A stretch of DNA of 64,000 nt from Desulfobacteraceae bacterium. GTDB lineage: Bacteria; Desulfobacterota; Desulfobacteria; Desulfobacterales; Desulfobacteraceae. Shown in pieces: positions 9,393-18,762 of the stretch. Where the stretch lies: contig JAFLJU010000389.1 of NCBI GenBank assembly GCA_022712835.1, positions 14,814-78,813 on the forward strand, read 5' to 3'. The position numbers and the translations under genes are program-made. Under the pieces are notes generated by a model. It did no database searches, had not been told where the DNA came from, and saw only the letters and a program-made list of their open reading frames with translations. Each line of letters opens with the position of its first letter. Position 1 is the first letter of the stretch.

Positions 9393-11804
9393 TTACCAAT
9401 CACTACCACCACCACTATCACCACCACCACTAAGTTTCTCCTTTAGATCTTTAGTAGCTTTATCCATATTAGCAAATAGCATATTGTTCTTAACGATACC
9501 AGCGATATCTGGATTATTGATATCACCAAAGTCGATACTACCAAACATGCTATCAGTCTTTAGATGATTATTAATAAGCTCACGTCTAACAAATGCTCTA
9601 AATGATTTGATAGTATCCTGTAGATCTCTATCACTAGTGAGATCATCTGAATAGATCTTATCTAGTACAGTATCTATCATGTTGATAAATTCTTCTAACT
9701 CTTCAAATAGTGACTTATCCTGTGCAATATTAGGAGAAGGTAATGTGAATTTCAACCTATCTATCACATCACTCATTCTATCATCTAATGCTTTCATTTT
9801 ATCATCAGATTCAGTACTGTTCTTTAATATATCTCTGATATCATCTTGTAACTTATCACTGTAATGTATATATGTAGACATGAGTTTAGTTACAAACTCT
9901 ATAGTAGGCTTCTGATACATCCTAAGTTTATTAGAGAAGAAGATGTTATTAGATGCTACTGATCTAGAGTACTCATCCTCTTTCAACCTATTCATAGCTG
10001 ATGGTGGAACACCTAATCCTAATGTATACATATTAGTTATCTCTTCTATGAGACTATCATCAGGTGTAGGGTAACTTACACTATTATCTTCATCCTCTAT
10101 ACTAAAGTTAGTTACTCCAGGGATATTAGTAGGTACTATCGTGTACTGCTTATCGATACTACTCTTCACTATAGTAGATGGATCATAACTTATCCCATAT
10201 GATTTATTCTTAAGTATCTCTTTCTTAATAGTCCTCATTACCTCTATAGGGTTACCGACATCATCATTGAGTTCGATATTGATCTTCCTATAATTGATAG
10301 ATGATTCTATGAGACTGATGAGTCTAGTAATTATCAGTGTCATCTTCAGTGATAATGGAAACTTGATCTGATCTATCTTACTACGTCCTGTACCATTACT
10401 ATTATAATCATATGCTATATATGTAATGAGATGTTTAGGTATGAAGAGTATCTTAGTCTTTGTTTTCCTTAGTAGTCTAGAGAACATGACTCTACCAATA
10501 TCATTAGATAACTCTACTTCGAAGTTAGCTAGTCCGAGACCTTTTAATTTATTATCTATGATCTTATCTAAGTACGAGTTATATACAGTATTGAGTATAT
10601 CAGACTTTACTTTATTACCTACACGTTTCTGTACACTACTATAAGAAGTACCATATACAGATTGGTACATCGTATTCACTCTAGTAGATCCACTCCCAGT
10701 AGTATCTAATGCATCTGTGTCATCTACATTAGTAGATATAGGAATACCATTACTATTGAGTAATACAAAGTATCCAATATGATTACTAGGAGCACCATCT
10801 ACGATGATAGGGATAACTGATTCACTAGGTAACTCTATGATAGATGGGTATCCTGGATTCTCATCTATCAAGATATCACCTAGATCGATATATGATAATT
10901 GCTTATACTCTATCTCTTTCTTATCAGGCTTAGCTGGTTTATTATTAAATTTAGCATCTAATTCTGATGATAGCGATTCAAGTGCTACAGATACATCTAC
11001 ATCAGATTGAATAATGCTCATTGGATTATCAGTGAAGCTAAGTAGATCAGTATCATCGAATAAAGATACTAGTTTATCTACCCCAGATGTGATACTCTTA
11101 CGTACTACATTTAATTGAGTATGTTGACTAGTACCTTTATACATTGGTTTGAGTACTTCAGATATACCCTCAATACTACAGATGTTATCAAAGAATGTAT
11201 CATCTTGTCTGATATCTTTGATAGTGTCATTAGTAGATTTGAGTTCTTCAGTTGATCCTAAGTAGTCACTGATATCTTCTACACTAGCAATATCAGAAAT
11301 ACCATTGACTACATTAGTAGGTAATGTTAGTATGACTTTAGATCCTATATTGAAGATAGCATCATTTAACCATTCAGATAATCTAGTAGTGAGTTCTAGT
11401 TTCTCAGAGAAATGGTCTGTAAGATGCTTAGTAATCTGAGTTACAGTGACATTAGATTCTAATGATTCCTCTATGACTAGTGTGATACGATTCTTATTAA
11501 AATCATTAGGAGATAGTATACTAGGGATCAATATACTGGCAGCCTGTTCAATCTCTGGAGCTATCGCTAATAACTTAGCATTATCTACTTTCTGATCTGA
11601 TAAGAGTTTACTTACAGGTTCTAGCATATTAGACATATCTTCATATGATCTAGTAGCAACCTTCTCTGGCACATAGATACCTTGGATAAATGATACCAAT
11701 TCATCATTATTAAGTGACTTATAAGACGTGACACCAGATGGTGCAGTAGGAGTGTCAGTAGATATATTGAGAGCGTTAAATAATTTAGATACGTACTTAT
11801 TCAT
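9393..11804 (-). CDS. Putative portal protein
   Basis: This 803-residue minus-strand protein starts MNKYVSKLFNALN. The best evidence is the region near residues 590-660: a hydrophobic GLGVPPSAMNRL followed by an EYSRSVASNNIFFSNKL segment and a long helix. This is the pattern of portal proteins, where a conserved GVP turn precedes the clip/stem helices. Upstream, KILFIPKHLITYIAYDY and LSLKMTLIITRLISLIESSINYR look like the wing-to-stem core. The C-terminus is a Gly/Ser/Asp tail (SGGGDSGGGSDW). Its size and position next to sheath and tube fit the dodecameric head-tail vertex portal. I assign this by pattern resemblance; a profile search would settle it. Confidence 0.6.
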   Translation of the reverse strand: MNKYVSKLFNALNISTDTPTAPSGVTSYKSLNNDELVSFIQGIYVPEKVATRSYEDMSNMLEPVSKLLSDQKVDNAKLLAIAPEIEQAASILIPSILSPNDFNKNRITLVIEESLESNVTVTQITKHLTDHFSEKLELTTRLSEWLNDAIFNIGSKVILTLPTNVVNGISDIASVEDISDYLGSTEELKSTNDTIKDIRQDDTFFDNICSIEGISEVLKPMYKGTSQHTQLNVVRKSITSGVDKLVSLFDDTDLLSFTDNPMSIIQSDVDVSVALESLSSELDAKFNNKPAKPDKKEIEYKQLSYIDLGDILIDENPGYPSIIELPSESVIPIIVDGAPSNHIGYFVLLNSNGIPISTNVDDTDALDTTGSGSTRVNTMYQSVYGTSYSSVQKRVGNKVKSDILNTVYNSYLDKIIDNKLKGLGLANFEVELSNDIGRVMFSRLLRKTKTKILFIPKHLITYIAYDYNSNGTGRSKIDQIKFPLSLKMTLIITRLISLIESSINYRKINIELNDDVGNPIEVMRTIKKEILKNKSYGISYDPSTIVKSSIDKQYTIVPTNIPGVTNFSIEDEDNSVSYPTPDDSLIEEITNMYTLGLGVPPSAMNRLKEDEYSRSVASNNIFFSNKLRMYQKPTIEFVTKLMSTYIHYSDKLQDDIRDILKNSTESDDKMKALDDRMSDVIDRLKFTLPSPNIAQDKSLFEELEEFINMIDTVLDKIYSDDLTSDRDLQDTIKSFRAFVRRELINNHLKTDSMFGSIDFGDINNPDIAGIVKNNMLFANMDKATKDLKEKLSGGGDSGGGSDW

Positions 11805-11921
11805 AATGTTCCCTTATGTAATTTGACATACTACTTCATGTAGTAGAAATTGTAGTATAAATAACTATATGATAGCTTGAGTGAATTATTAATATCAACA
11901 CTTATGGAGGTAATCAGAATC

Positions 11922-14036
11922 ATGCTCCAAGATCTTAGAATATACATTCAAGAAGTAATCGATTTCTTAGATACTTTAGTTATCAAGTATGATTACTTTG
12001 TTACCTTGGTGAACGATGATCTGAGATACATAGATCTCCCAGGGTATATTGACAATGACCCTATCACACATCCTTACTACAGGATACTATCAGGAGATAG
12101 TACATTAGCTACTGAACCCATATATGCTTACTCTCCAAATGATAATAGTGATATATTACTAACTAAAAACGTAGTTACTAATACTAACATGTTAAGGTTC
12201 TATATCTCATCAACTGTCAACATGAATACATTGATGAGTAAATACCCTAATGATCAGTTCCTCATTAAGCGTATATTTGATCCAGTAACAGATATACCAT
12301 CAGCTATAACTGCTAAGAATCTATCACTCCTACGTACATCTACTATGTACGATGATAGTAGTGGGACAGATATGACTGATACTATCATCTTCTTAGAGAA
12401 CTTCTTAGAAGCATTCGAGTATAGATGGTATATCAACGTATTCGAATATGAAGATCTATATCCAATAGCTTACTGGGCAACATTATGGTATCTCTTACCA
12501 ATAGTATTATTAACTAAACGCATACTAGATGTAAAGACTGACAATGTGCATCCATTTCATATATGGGAGTATCTCACATCTGCTGGATTTGGTAGCTATA
12601 AAGGATACTTCTCAAGGAAACAGGAACTATTCCTATATAAGAACATAGACTACCTGAAGCACAATGTAGGTAAAGACTTCATATTAGATATCTTAGGTGA
12701 CATATTCTTAAAGCCTATCAGATACTCACTGACAGATAAGGTCATATTAGCACATACTGAAGATAGAGCAGATACATATGACAAGGTACCAGAGGTCTTA
12801 TCTAAATATGGCGATGATATCGATTATAATACATATGATTCTTTCGGTACATTATTATCAGAAATTCATGGTTCTAATCTAGATATGAATAATGATCCAG
12901 TATACCTGGATAATATATTGACTAGATTTAAGAAGTCACCATCTAATATGTTAGCAACTAAATTTATAGAACTGATCCAGATGCAATCTATGAATAAAGC
13001 GATGCTCTTATATAGGTTCATCTTAGATACAATAGTATATCTTGTTTCCGTAGATAGAGTCAATTATAGTGTAATCATAAAGAGTTCAGTATCGGATCTC
13101 ACCACTGAATCATTATCAGTAGTAGATGCACTTAATCTATTCTACTACCTCACCTATGTAAGGTCTGGCGAGACTCCAGTGAATACGTTTAATAGATATA
13201 CCACGAGTGTAGCTATCACATATGATCATGAACCTACATTACCGACTAGTGTATATTTTAACGAGAACGCTTACACTATATCAAACTACGTAGACTTATC
13301 ACATGTACTCGATGATATCAATTATGTAACTGAACCTATCACTAATGTCATAGATATGTCAGAGATATTGAGTTCTCAATTCGATAGTATGCATAAATTA
13401 TCTACCGCATATGAAACTGAATATGATACAATATCAGCTCTTATGAAGTATGATATAATCCGCACTATCATCCCAGAAACTAATGTATTAGTCATAGATA
13501 ATCCACATGCTACATATGATGAATTATTCAACACATATCCGATGACTGCATCTATCATAGATGAGCTATCAGATGATGAATCTATACTAATGTTCATGGC
13601 TAATATCTTCACTGAGATAGTTCCATTGACTAGTGGTTTTAATTCATTCAATGAAGATCAGAACATTAGAGACGTACTAGTCAGTAAGTTAGTAGAACTA
13701 TTCACACAGATGGTTAGTTATAATGTCACATTCTTAACGCCAGTGGTACATAGATTAGATGTCTATAAATTACCTAAGATCACAGCCTCCATGTATGATC
13801 GTAAAACTCATATGAGCATATATGGACTCATATGTGGATCAGATGAAGTCACTATAGATACTCATAGTCGGATGTCTTCAGAAATCCATGTAGGATCTGA
13901 TCTTACACCAGAATCAATATATGCTACAAGTACACTACAAGTACATAGCGTTACAAATCTTGACATCCATGTATTTTATCAGACTAGGGGGATCAGTATA
14001 ACTAGTGAAGGAGTTCAGGTTGCATTATCGATATAA
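11922..14036 (+). CDS. Virion-structural-type protein, unknown
   Basis: The ATG at 11922 (MLQDLRIYIQEV, 704 residues) is preferred because GGAGG lies 11 bases upstream; the longer frame from TTG at 11877 would contain that site. It is a large Asp/Tyr/Thr/Leu-rich protein with mixed helix and strand character and no catalytic motif, signal peptide or coiled coil that I can see. It is followed about 65 bases later by a 274-residue virion-type protein in the same direction and diverges from the portal gene. Location among tail and portal genes suggests a baseplate or neck component. I do not recognise the family. Confidence 0.55.
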   Translation: MLQDLRIYIQEVIDFLDTLVIKYDYFVTLVNDDLRYIDLPGYIDNDPITHPYYRILSGDSTLATEPIYAYSPNDNSDILLTKNVVTNTNMLRFYISSTVNMNTLMSKYPNDQFLIKRIFDPVTDIPSAITAKNLSLLRTSTMYDDSSGTDMTDTIIFLENFLEAFEYRWYINVFEYEDLYPIAYWATLWYLLPIVLLTKRILDVKTDNVHPFHIWEYLTSAGFGSYKGYFSRKQELFLYKNIDYLKHNVGKDFILDILGDIFLKPIRYSLTDKVILAHTEDRADTYDKVPEVLSKYGDDIDYNTYDSFGTLLSEIHGSNLDMNNDPVYLDNILTRFKKSPSNMLATKFIELIQMQSMNKAMLLYRFILDTIVYLVSVDRVNYSVIIKSSVSDLTTESLSVVDALNLFYYLTYVRSGETPVNTFNRYTTSVAITYDHEPTLPTSVYFNENAYTISNYVDLSHVLDDINYVTEPITNVIDMSEILSSQFDSMHKLSTAYETEYDTISALMKYDIIRTIIPETNVLVIDNPHATYDELFNTYPMTASIIDELSDDESILMFMANIFTEIVPLTSGFNSFNEDQNIRDVLVSKLVELFTQMVSYNVTFLTPVVHRLDVYKLPKITASMYDRKTHMSIYGLICGSDEVTIDTHSRMSSEIHVGSDLTPESIYATSTLQVHSVTNLDIHVFYQTRGISITSEGVQVALSI

Positions 14037-14102
14037 CTCCACTAGATATTCCATCAAGCTTATCAATAGCATCATTAAACTCTATACAAAAGGAACTAAA
14101 CC

Positions 14103-14927
14103 ATGTCGGTATTACCATATCAGTTGACTAAGACATTACTATGTAGTGTCAATGAATTACAAGGTGTATCTGCTGTAGATCCATTATATCCATTAAACAC
14201 TACAATCAATTTTAAGCGTAACATTGAAGCTAATACTACACCAGCTAATCTACCAACGATATCATATTTTGGTATAGGTATCAATGGATTCAAGAACCTA
14301 AATGATCAGAACCTATCAGCACCATATAGACCCTCATCATACAACATGGATCTATATGAACCTCTCCCATTTAGAGTAGTCCCAGCTAGTGAAGATCTTA
14401 CACCAGTTGAACAATCTCAGTATAGAATTAGAGTACTACAAGAAGTGAATGGTGAATTCTACTGGTGCTATTATCTTAAGAAATTGACTATCTTAGGTAA
14501 TCGAATAAAAATAGTAGAAACGAACTTAACCACTGGTGATGAGACTGAGTTACAAGTATTAGATCCAGATAACTTAAATCCAGTACCTACAATCACATCA
14601 GCTGAAGGTGTAGTCGATGCTACTACATCTATCGGAGTACATATATTAGCTAATCTTAATATCACAGGTGCAGAAGTAGTTGAAGCTATCAATGTACTCC
14701 ATAACGGTAATCTACTAAAAGCTAAGATCAGTGAAATCGGTATATATACTGGTAATGATGAAGTCGTCAATGGTGATAGTGGAACAGGAGGATCTATCAG
14801 TTACACTGAAGCTATATTCACCCAACTAGCTTATCACTATACTAATAATGGATCTGACTTTAGTGACATCGGTAGAATAGAAGATATATCATTACGTATA
14901 TCTGGATCTACAGCGTACCTCGCTTAA
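14103..14927 (+). CDS. Virion-structural-type protein, unknown
   Basis: This 274-residue protein starts MSVLPYQLTKTLLC with AAAGGAACTAAACC before the ATG. It has a beta-rich, small-residue composition with a GIGINGFKNL segment near residue 60 and a Gly/Ser loop near residue 240 (GDSGTGGSISY). Such proteins are common in jumbo myophage tails and baseplates, but the family is not recognised. It is the second gene of a plus-strand pair with 11922-14036 and ends at a bidirectional hairpin terminator before the convergent gene at 14999. Confidence 0.6.
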   Translation: MSVLPYQLTKTLLCSVNELQGVSAVDPLYPLNTTINFKRNIEANTTPANLPTISYFGIGINGFKNLNDQNLSAPYRPSSYNMDLYEPLPFRVVPASEDLTPVEQSQYRIRVLQEVNGEFYWCYYLKKLTILGNRIKIVETNLTTGDETELQVLDPDNLNPVPTITSAEGVVDATTSIGVHILANLNITGAEVVEAINVLHNGNLLKAKISEIGIYTGNDEVVNGDSGTGGSISYTEAIFTQLAYHYTNNGSDFSDIGRIEDISLRISGSTAYLA

Positions 14928-14950
14928 TTAAAAAACAGTACATATCAAAT

Positions 14951-14990
14951 GATACCCTCCATAGCATACCTATATGGTATGCTATGGAGT
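14951..14990. terminator. Bidirectional hairpin terminator
   Basis: A perfect stem CTCCATAGCATACC with its complement lies between convergent genes. TATTGTTT follows on the plus strand; on the minus strand a TTTTTTAATTAAG tract lies further on. Same stem core as the terminator at 9236. Confidence 0.7.
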
Positions 14991-14998
14991 AGTATTGT

Positions 14999-16603
14999 TT
15001 ATAGACTGCCTTCGAAACAGATACGATTACGTTCTAAAGTCTCACCGTACTTGAGGCATAATTCAGTACCTTTATCAACATCCTTAGCTAATATAGTCGT
15101 AGATGATCGTCTAGGTAACTTATCCAAAATGGCAAGATCAAATACATTGGCAATGTCACATACATCAATTACTCTACCTTTGATATCTATATCTAGTTCA
15201 TCAGGTATGAAATTAGCTATCATCACATCACCAAATTGCTCGACGATAGTATATTTATCTATGACAGCTTTAGAGAATTTCTCATTGGTAATGTCACAAT
15301 CCCTCTCACAATATCCATTACCTCTGACAATGAAATCTTCAGATGATATTAAATCAGGTAGTAAGTTCTTATGATTAAAATATCCACACTCACCACCGTG
15401 ACCGATCACTCTCGAAACAGCATCACGCACACATCTCAATAACCTATCAGGATATTCCTTATGGTTGAGTACAGCACTCGATGATGATGATCGCATAGTT
15501 GCTAACTCAATAATATCAGGTAAATGAGATATCTGCAACGTGACATTGATATCCTGAGATGACCTTAAGTACCTCAGTGAGATGTCATTAAATATAGGAA
15601 CTATCGTTTCATTAAGAGCATTGACTAAGCTGAAGTTACGCTCTTCTATATTCTTCAGCAGTATAGTCAACTTTTCGACAACTGGTACATCTACATGTGT
15701 CGTATCAGTTAATACATTGACATTGATCTTACTAGTATCTACACTCTTAAATCTGAACAGCTTGAACATATAATACCTGAGATTAGCCATGTATCTATCC
15801 CTAGATAACAGCTTGGGATTACTTTCATGGAAGTTATTAATCACCTTGGTAATTGAATCTTCATGGACGTTACAAGTAACATCACTAAATCTAGTAATGA
15901 CCCCATGTTTATCAGTAATGTCAGATAGACGAATCACCTCAATTATTTCACCACCTAGTGACGATGTACTATACTTTTTACAATCCTCTACAGACATGTC
16001 ATTTACCTGATACACATTAGTAGGATCACGTACCATCTTTACTAATGATAACTTACCTGAAGGAGTTATAACTTGAGGTACTTTAGGTATATTCACGACA
16101 GGTCTAGGTGTATTAGCGATGTCATCATTCATCACATTTCTCACTGGATATGATGCACTCGGTGTACTGAGCATTCCAGTAGCTCCGATAGCCTGTGGTT
16201 GTGTGAGCATAGATGTCTGCTGTGGTTGTTGATTATATAGCTGATTCTGTTGTGGTTGTTGATTATACAGCTGATTCTGTTGTGGTTGTTGACCAAATAG
16301 CTGATTCTGCTGTGGTTGTTGATTATACAGCTGATTCTGTTGCTGTGGTCGATTACTATTATTGACTACACTATTTAGAATCTGAGTACCATATGAACTA
16401 ACGCAGGTATCGATGACATTAGGTGGAACTGATCCACCACTACTATTCTGTTGGATATGATTCACGATAGCCTGAATGTTATTATTCAATTCAGTATCCA
16501 CGGTAGCTAATATGTGAGTTGGGAAACTACTCCTATGTTGTGATATGAAGTTCCCAATCGATTGTCTGATATATGGAACTAATGGGTTAGGTTGGTTATA
16601 CAT
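14999..16603 (-). CDS. Hypothetical protein with Q/N-rich decapeptide repeats
   Basis: This 534-residue protein starts MYNQPNPLVPYIRQ, with an AAAAGGAGAAG ribosome site. Residues 1-85 look helical. Residues about 88-130 are four tandem copies of a 10-residue unit like QQNQLYNQQP, encoded by 30-base repeats at roughly 16215-16345. A Pro/Val linker follows to about 190 and then a folded domain with Cys-rich and charged stretches (near 430, YCERDCDITNEKF). The repeats look like a flexible or prion-like spacer joining two domains. The function is not recognised. It is preceded by a promoter-like motif (16731-16744) and one UTR hairpin. Confidence 0.55.
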   Translation of the reverse strand: MYNQPNPLVPYIRQSIGNFISQHRSSFPTHILATVDTELNNNIQAIVNHIQQNSSGGSVPPNVIDTCVSSYGTQILNSVVNNSNRPQQQNQLYNQQPQQNQLFGQQPQQNQLYNQQPQQNQLYNQQPQQTSMLTQPQAIGATGMLSTPSASYPVRNVMNDDIANTPRPVVNIPKVPQVITPSGKLSLVKMVRDPTNVYQVNDMSVEDCKKYSTSSLGGEIIEVIRLSDITDKHGVITRFSDVTCNVHEDSITKVINNFHESNPKLLSRDRYMANLRYYMFKLFRFKSVDTSKINVNVLTDTTHVDVPVVEKLTILLKNIEERNFSLVNALNETIVPIFNDISLRYLRSSQDINVTLQISHLPDIIELATMRSSSSSAVLNHKEYPDRLLRCVRDAVSRVIGHGGECGYFNHKNLLPDLISSEDFIVRGNGYCERDCDITNEKFSKAVIDKYTIVEQFGDVMIANFIPDELDIDIKGRVIDVCDIANVFDLAILDKLPRRSSTTILAKDVDKGTELCLKYGETLERNRICFEGSL

Positions 16604-16690
16604 ACACTTCTCCTTTTTATTTTAGATTATTGAGCTGATATTATATCCGCATCGCTAGTAGTATCTGATACCTTCTACTAATCAAAGATC

Positions 16691-16730
16691 AGTAGAGGTG
16701 CATCTGGTTGTATCTGATGTACCTTCTACT
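16691..16730 (-). promoter_or_regulatory. 5'-UTR hairpin of the 14999-16603 gene
   Basis: Inverted repeat AGTAGAGGTGCATC / GATGTACCTTCTACT with a loop containing GTTGTATC. It lies between the promoter motif and the start codon and belongs to the hairpin family also found before 18392, 21139, 24915 and 29428. Confidence 0.55.
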
Positions 16731-16744
16731 ATAGTGATATATAC
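16731..16744 (-). promoter_or_regulatory. Promoter-like motif (GTATATATCACTAT)
   Basis: Minus-strand GTATATATCACTAT, about 130 bases before the start at 16603. Equivalent motifs with TATATTAC or TATATCAC precede six other minus-strand genes. phiKZ early promoters are known to carry TATATTAC, recalled from the literature. Confidence 0.5.
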
Positions 16745-16799
16745 TTGAAATAGTAAGCTAATGATAAAACTCACTCTTAAGAGTAGGTAAAGATGTTTA

Positions 16800-18392
16800 C
16801 TACTTCGGTAAGTACTTAATGAGATCATCAGCTAGTAGTGCCATATCATTCTTAACGAACCCTTGCACTTGGTCAACTTCAGCATATGGATTGATCACTG
16901 AATTCTTACTTACAGCACGAGAGAATCCGATAGCACTTTCAACTACCATATTAGATGGATGGTAGATATTCTTCGGTAACGCTATCTCATTAGAGTAACT
17001 CGTCTTAGTACTCCCTCTACGAGTAGTCGATGATAATGACTTGCTGACTTTCATACCTATCGATAATAGCCAATTATCATTATACACGCTACTATTGTAA
17101 CGTACATTTTCAGACTCCGATAGATGCTTCAGTATATATCTGGGAATGATATTGAGTGAATTGAGAACATTCTCATTCATATGGGTAGAGTTAGGTCGCT
17201 TATCCATTTTGTATATCTTGTAATATAATGATCTGAATAGACCGTCGATGATTACTCCATTAATAGTATCCAGTCTCTTATTATAGAGATCATTATTAGG
17301 ATGCATCATGACTATCTGATCTATATTCACAAGGATATATCCGAGTAGGTCATATATATCATCGACGTACAAGTTATTAGATTCGAATACCTTCTTAGAA
17401 TATGAATCCAGATATGTATCGATACTCTTGATATGACTATTCATGTAGTCTAATGCACTCACATTATCTAAGTTTACATTATGGTTAATCTTACCTAAGA
17501 AGATCCTGTAATAAATGGTACCAGTTTGCACTAGGTTATCTAGATTCACTGATCTGAATGTACTCAGTATATAAGAAATATTACCAATGATATCCCTGAA
17601 TAACTTAGTATGTTCACCAGTATCCATAGTAGATCTCTTTACTTTCAATAATACTGGTCCACGTTGTAACGTGATGTTCTGTATCTTAAAATAGTAGTAG
17701 TTTTCCTCATCATCGATAGTCTTAGTATATATTGCATCATCTGGTTGATATCCAAACATACTGAGGAGTTCAGGTAGTGGGAATTTACATAAGAGATAAT
17801 GCACTATGGTAGGCTTCAATCGTTTCTTACTCTTACTAGCTTTATTATAGTACAACATACATGTAACTAATGAACTAATAAAGGGCATCTCTGATACGAC
17901 ACATTTATATGCATGTAATTGACTCTTCCAAAAGCTTATAGGACTCCTAATGAGTTTGATAGTGATACCATTATCTTTTCTTACTGAGAACACTTTCTCA
18001 GTCATTCTCAGTAAGCATTCATATCGTACTGAGTTTACTATCAGACTACTATTCTCAAAGATGTATGGGATGTAGAGCTTCTTAACGAATTCAGCATCAT
18101 TATACCTGAACTTAAAGTCTACCAGTATAGCTTCATCATCCCTGATATTTATGAGGTTCTTTTTATAGTTAGCTGTCAACTCATACTTTAGAGTTTCAGC
18201 AGGTGAAAGTATATCGTACCCTATGAACTGGATATCTTCATCCATGACAGATATACACTCATTATATCTATCTATGATGAATTCAATCATCCCTTCGACC
18301 TCATCTTTACGTATATCCTTAATGACGCTATCGTTGAACTTTGGTACATCTCGTTTCATGATATTAATGATGCGGCTAAGTGGTTTACTCAT
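16800..18392 (-). CDS. RNA polymerase beta subunit, N-terminal part (phiKZ-type split subunit)
   Basis: This 530-residue protein has a strong AGGAGG site 8 bases before MSKPLSRIINIM. Near residues 110-130 it carries SSLIVNSVRYECLLRM, which matches the beta lobe pattern in which a conserved NG-x-R/Y segment follows a phi-I-phi strand. Near residue 365 it has DLYNKRLDTINGVII, the equivalent of the (D)x(Y/H)xNKRL/R segment of cellular beta subunits. The catalytic lysine region (GDK) and the PSRMN-like segment are absent, so this is only the N-terminal half; phiKZ-type phages are known to split beta in this way. Its C-terminal partner is not obvious in the window, because the 1491-residue beta at 58067 has its own lobe. 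Role: a piece of the virion or nonvirion phage RNAP. Confidence 0.7.
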   Translation of the reverse strand: MSKPLSRIINIMKRDVPKFNDSVIKDIRKDEVEGMIEFIIDRYNECISVMDEDIQFIGYDILSPAETLKYELTANYKKNLINIRDDEAILVDFKFRYNDAEFVKKLYIPYIFENSSLIVNSVRYECLLRMTEKVFSVRKDNGITIKLIRSPISFWKSQLHAYKCVVSEMPFISSLVTCMLYYNKASKSKKRLKPTIVHYLLCKFPLPELLSMFGYQPDDAIYTKTIDDEENYYYFKIQNITLQRGPVLLKVKRSTMDTGEHTKLFRDIIGNISYILSTFRSVNLDNLVQTGTIYYRIFLGKINHNVNLDNVSALDYMNSHIKSIDTYLDSYSKKVFESNNLYVDDIYDLLGYILVNIDQIVMMHPNNDLYNKRLDTINGVIIDGLFRSLYYKIYKMDKRPNSTHMNENVLNSLNIIPRYILKHLSESENVRYNSSVYNDNWLLSIGMKVSKSLSSTTRRGSTKTSYSNEIALPKNIYHPSNMVVESAIGFSRAVSKNSVINPYAEVDQVQGFVKNDMALLADDLIKYLPK

Positions 18393-18422
18393 AAGTTTCC
18401 CTCCTAAAGGAATATGTATTTA

Positions 18423-18438
18423 CAGTAGTGATATATAC
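18423..18438 (-). promoter_or_regulatory. Promoter-like motif, proximal, for RNAP beta N-terminal gene
   Basis: Minus-strand GTATATATCACTACTG, about 30-45 bases upstream of the start at 18392. It is the second of two such motifs before this gene; the distal one is at 18534-18549. Confidence 0.45.
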
Positions 18439-18451
18439 TAATCGCTAGATC

Positions 18452-18535
18452 AGTGGGAGGTATCAAGTATTATCTGATACCTTCTACTAATCGAAGATCA
18501 GTAGAGCATCAAGTATTATCTGATGCATCTCTACT
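18452..18535 (-). promoter_or_regulatory. Tandem 5'-UTR hairpins
   Basis: Two hairpins share the loop AGTATTATC (plus strand): one with stem AGTGGGAGGTATCA (18452-18488) and one with stem AGTAGAGCATCA (18500-18535). Between them, 18484-18504 reads on the minus strand as CTACTGATC-TTC-GATTAGTAG, a small extra stem. Both lie between the distal promoter motif and the gene start. Confidence 0.6.
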
Positions 18536-18549
18536 ATAGTAATATATAC
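18534..18549 (-). promoter_or_regulatory. Promoter-like motif, distal (TATATTAC)
   Basis: Minus-strand GTATATATTACTATAG, identical over 16 bases to the motif before the topoisomerase A-like gene at 29576-29592. Confidence 0.5.
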
Positions 18550-18576
18550 CTCAAATAGTAAGCTACTAATAGATCA

Positions 18577-18672
18577 CACTATTAGGAGTAGTAGATACTT
18601 ATTGCTCATGCTGAGAGTGCATAAAAAATAATACATCATAGCATACCCGTAATAGGTATGCTATGATGTATA
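18577..18672 (-). terminator. Terminator plus conserved trailing hairpin
   Basis: On the minus strand a perfect hairpin (CATCATAGCATACC stem, 18637-18671) is followed by TATTATTTTTTATG, a Rho-independent terminator for the propeller gene at 18763. It runs into a second conserved 44-base imperfect hairpin (CACTCTCAG...) at 18577-18625, also present at 21338, 22636 and 27201. Confidence 0.7.
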
Positions 18673-18678
18673 TTTAGA

Positions 18679-18762
18679 TCACATCCAACTACTATGACCA
18701 GTCCCTTCTGTATTAGTACCGTCAACACATATGACATTAGAGTCAGTAGCTACTTCATTGAA
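18679..18762 (-). pseudogene. Decayed eighth propeller blade behind an in-frame TGA
   Basis: The minus-strand frame of the 18763 gene continues after its TGA and still reads as a blade: FNEVATDSN, then VICVDGTNTEGTG, ending at a TGA at 18679. Intact blades here read DWFNEVATDSN-GNIICAG. So the stop sits where a Trp codon (TGG) is found in the paralogue at the window start, and a short in-frame deletion removed part of the GNII strand. TGA is a normal stop in this genome (for example 38406 and 47538), so this is truncation rather than recoding. Confidence 0.7.

Noticed and set aside
14949..15374. 141-codon plus-strand ORF
   Set aside because: Antisense to the Q-rich-repeat gene and begins inside a terminator hairpin.
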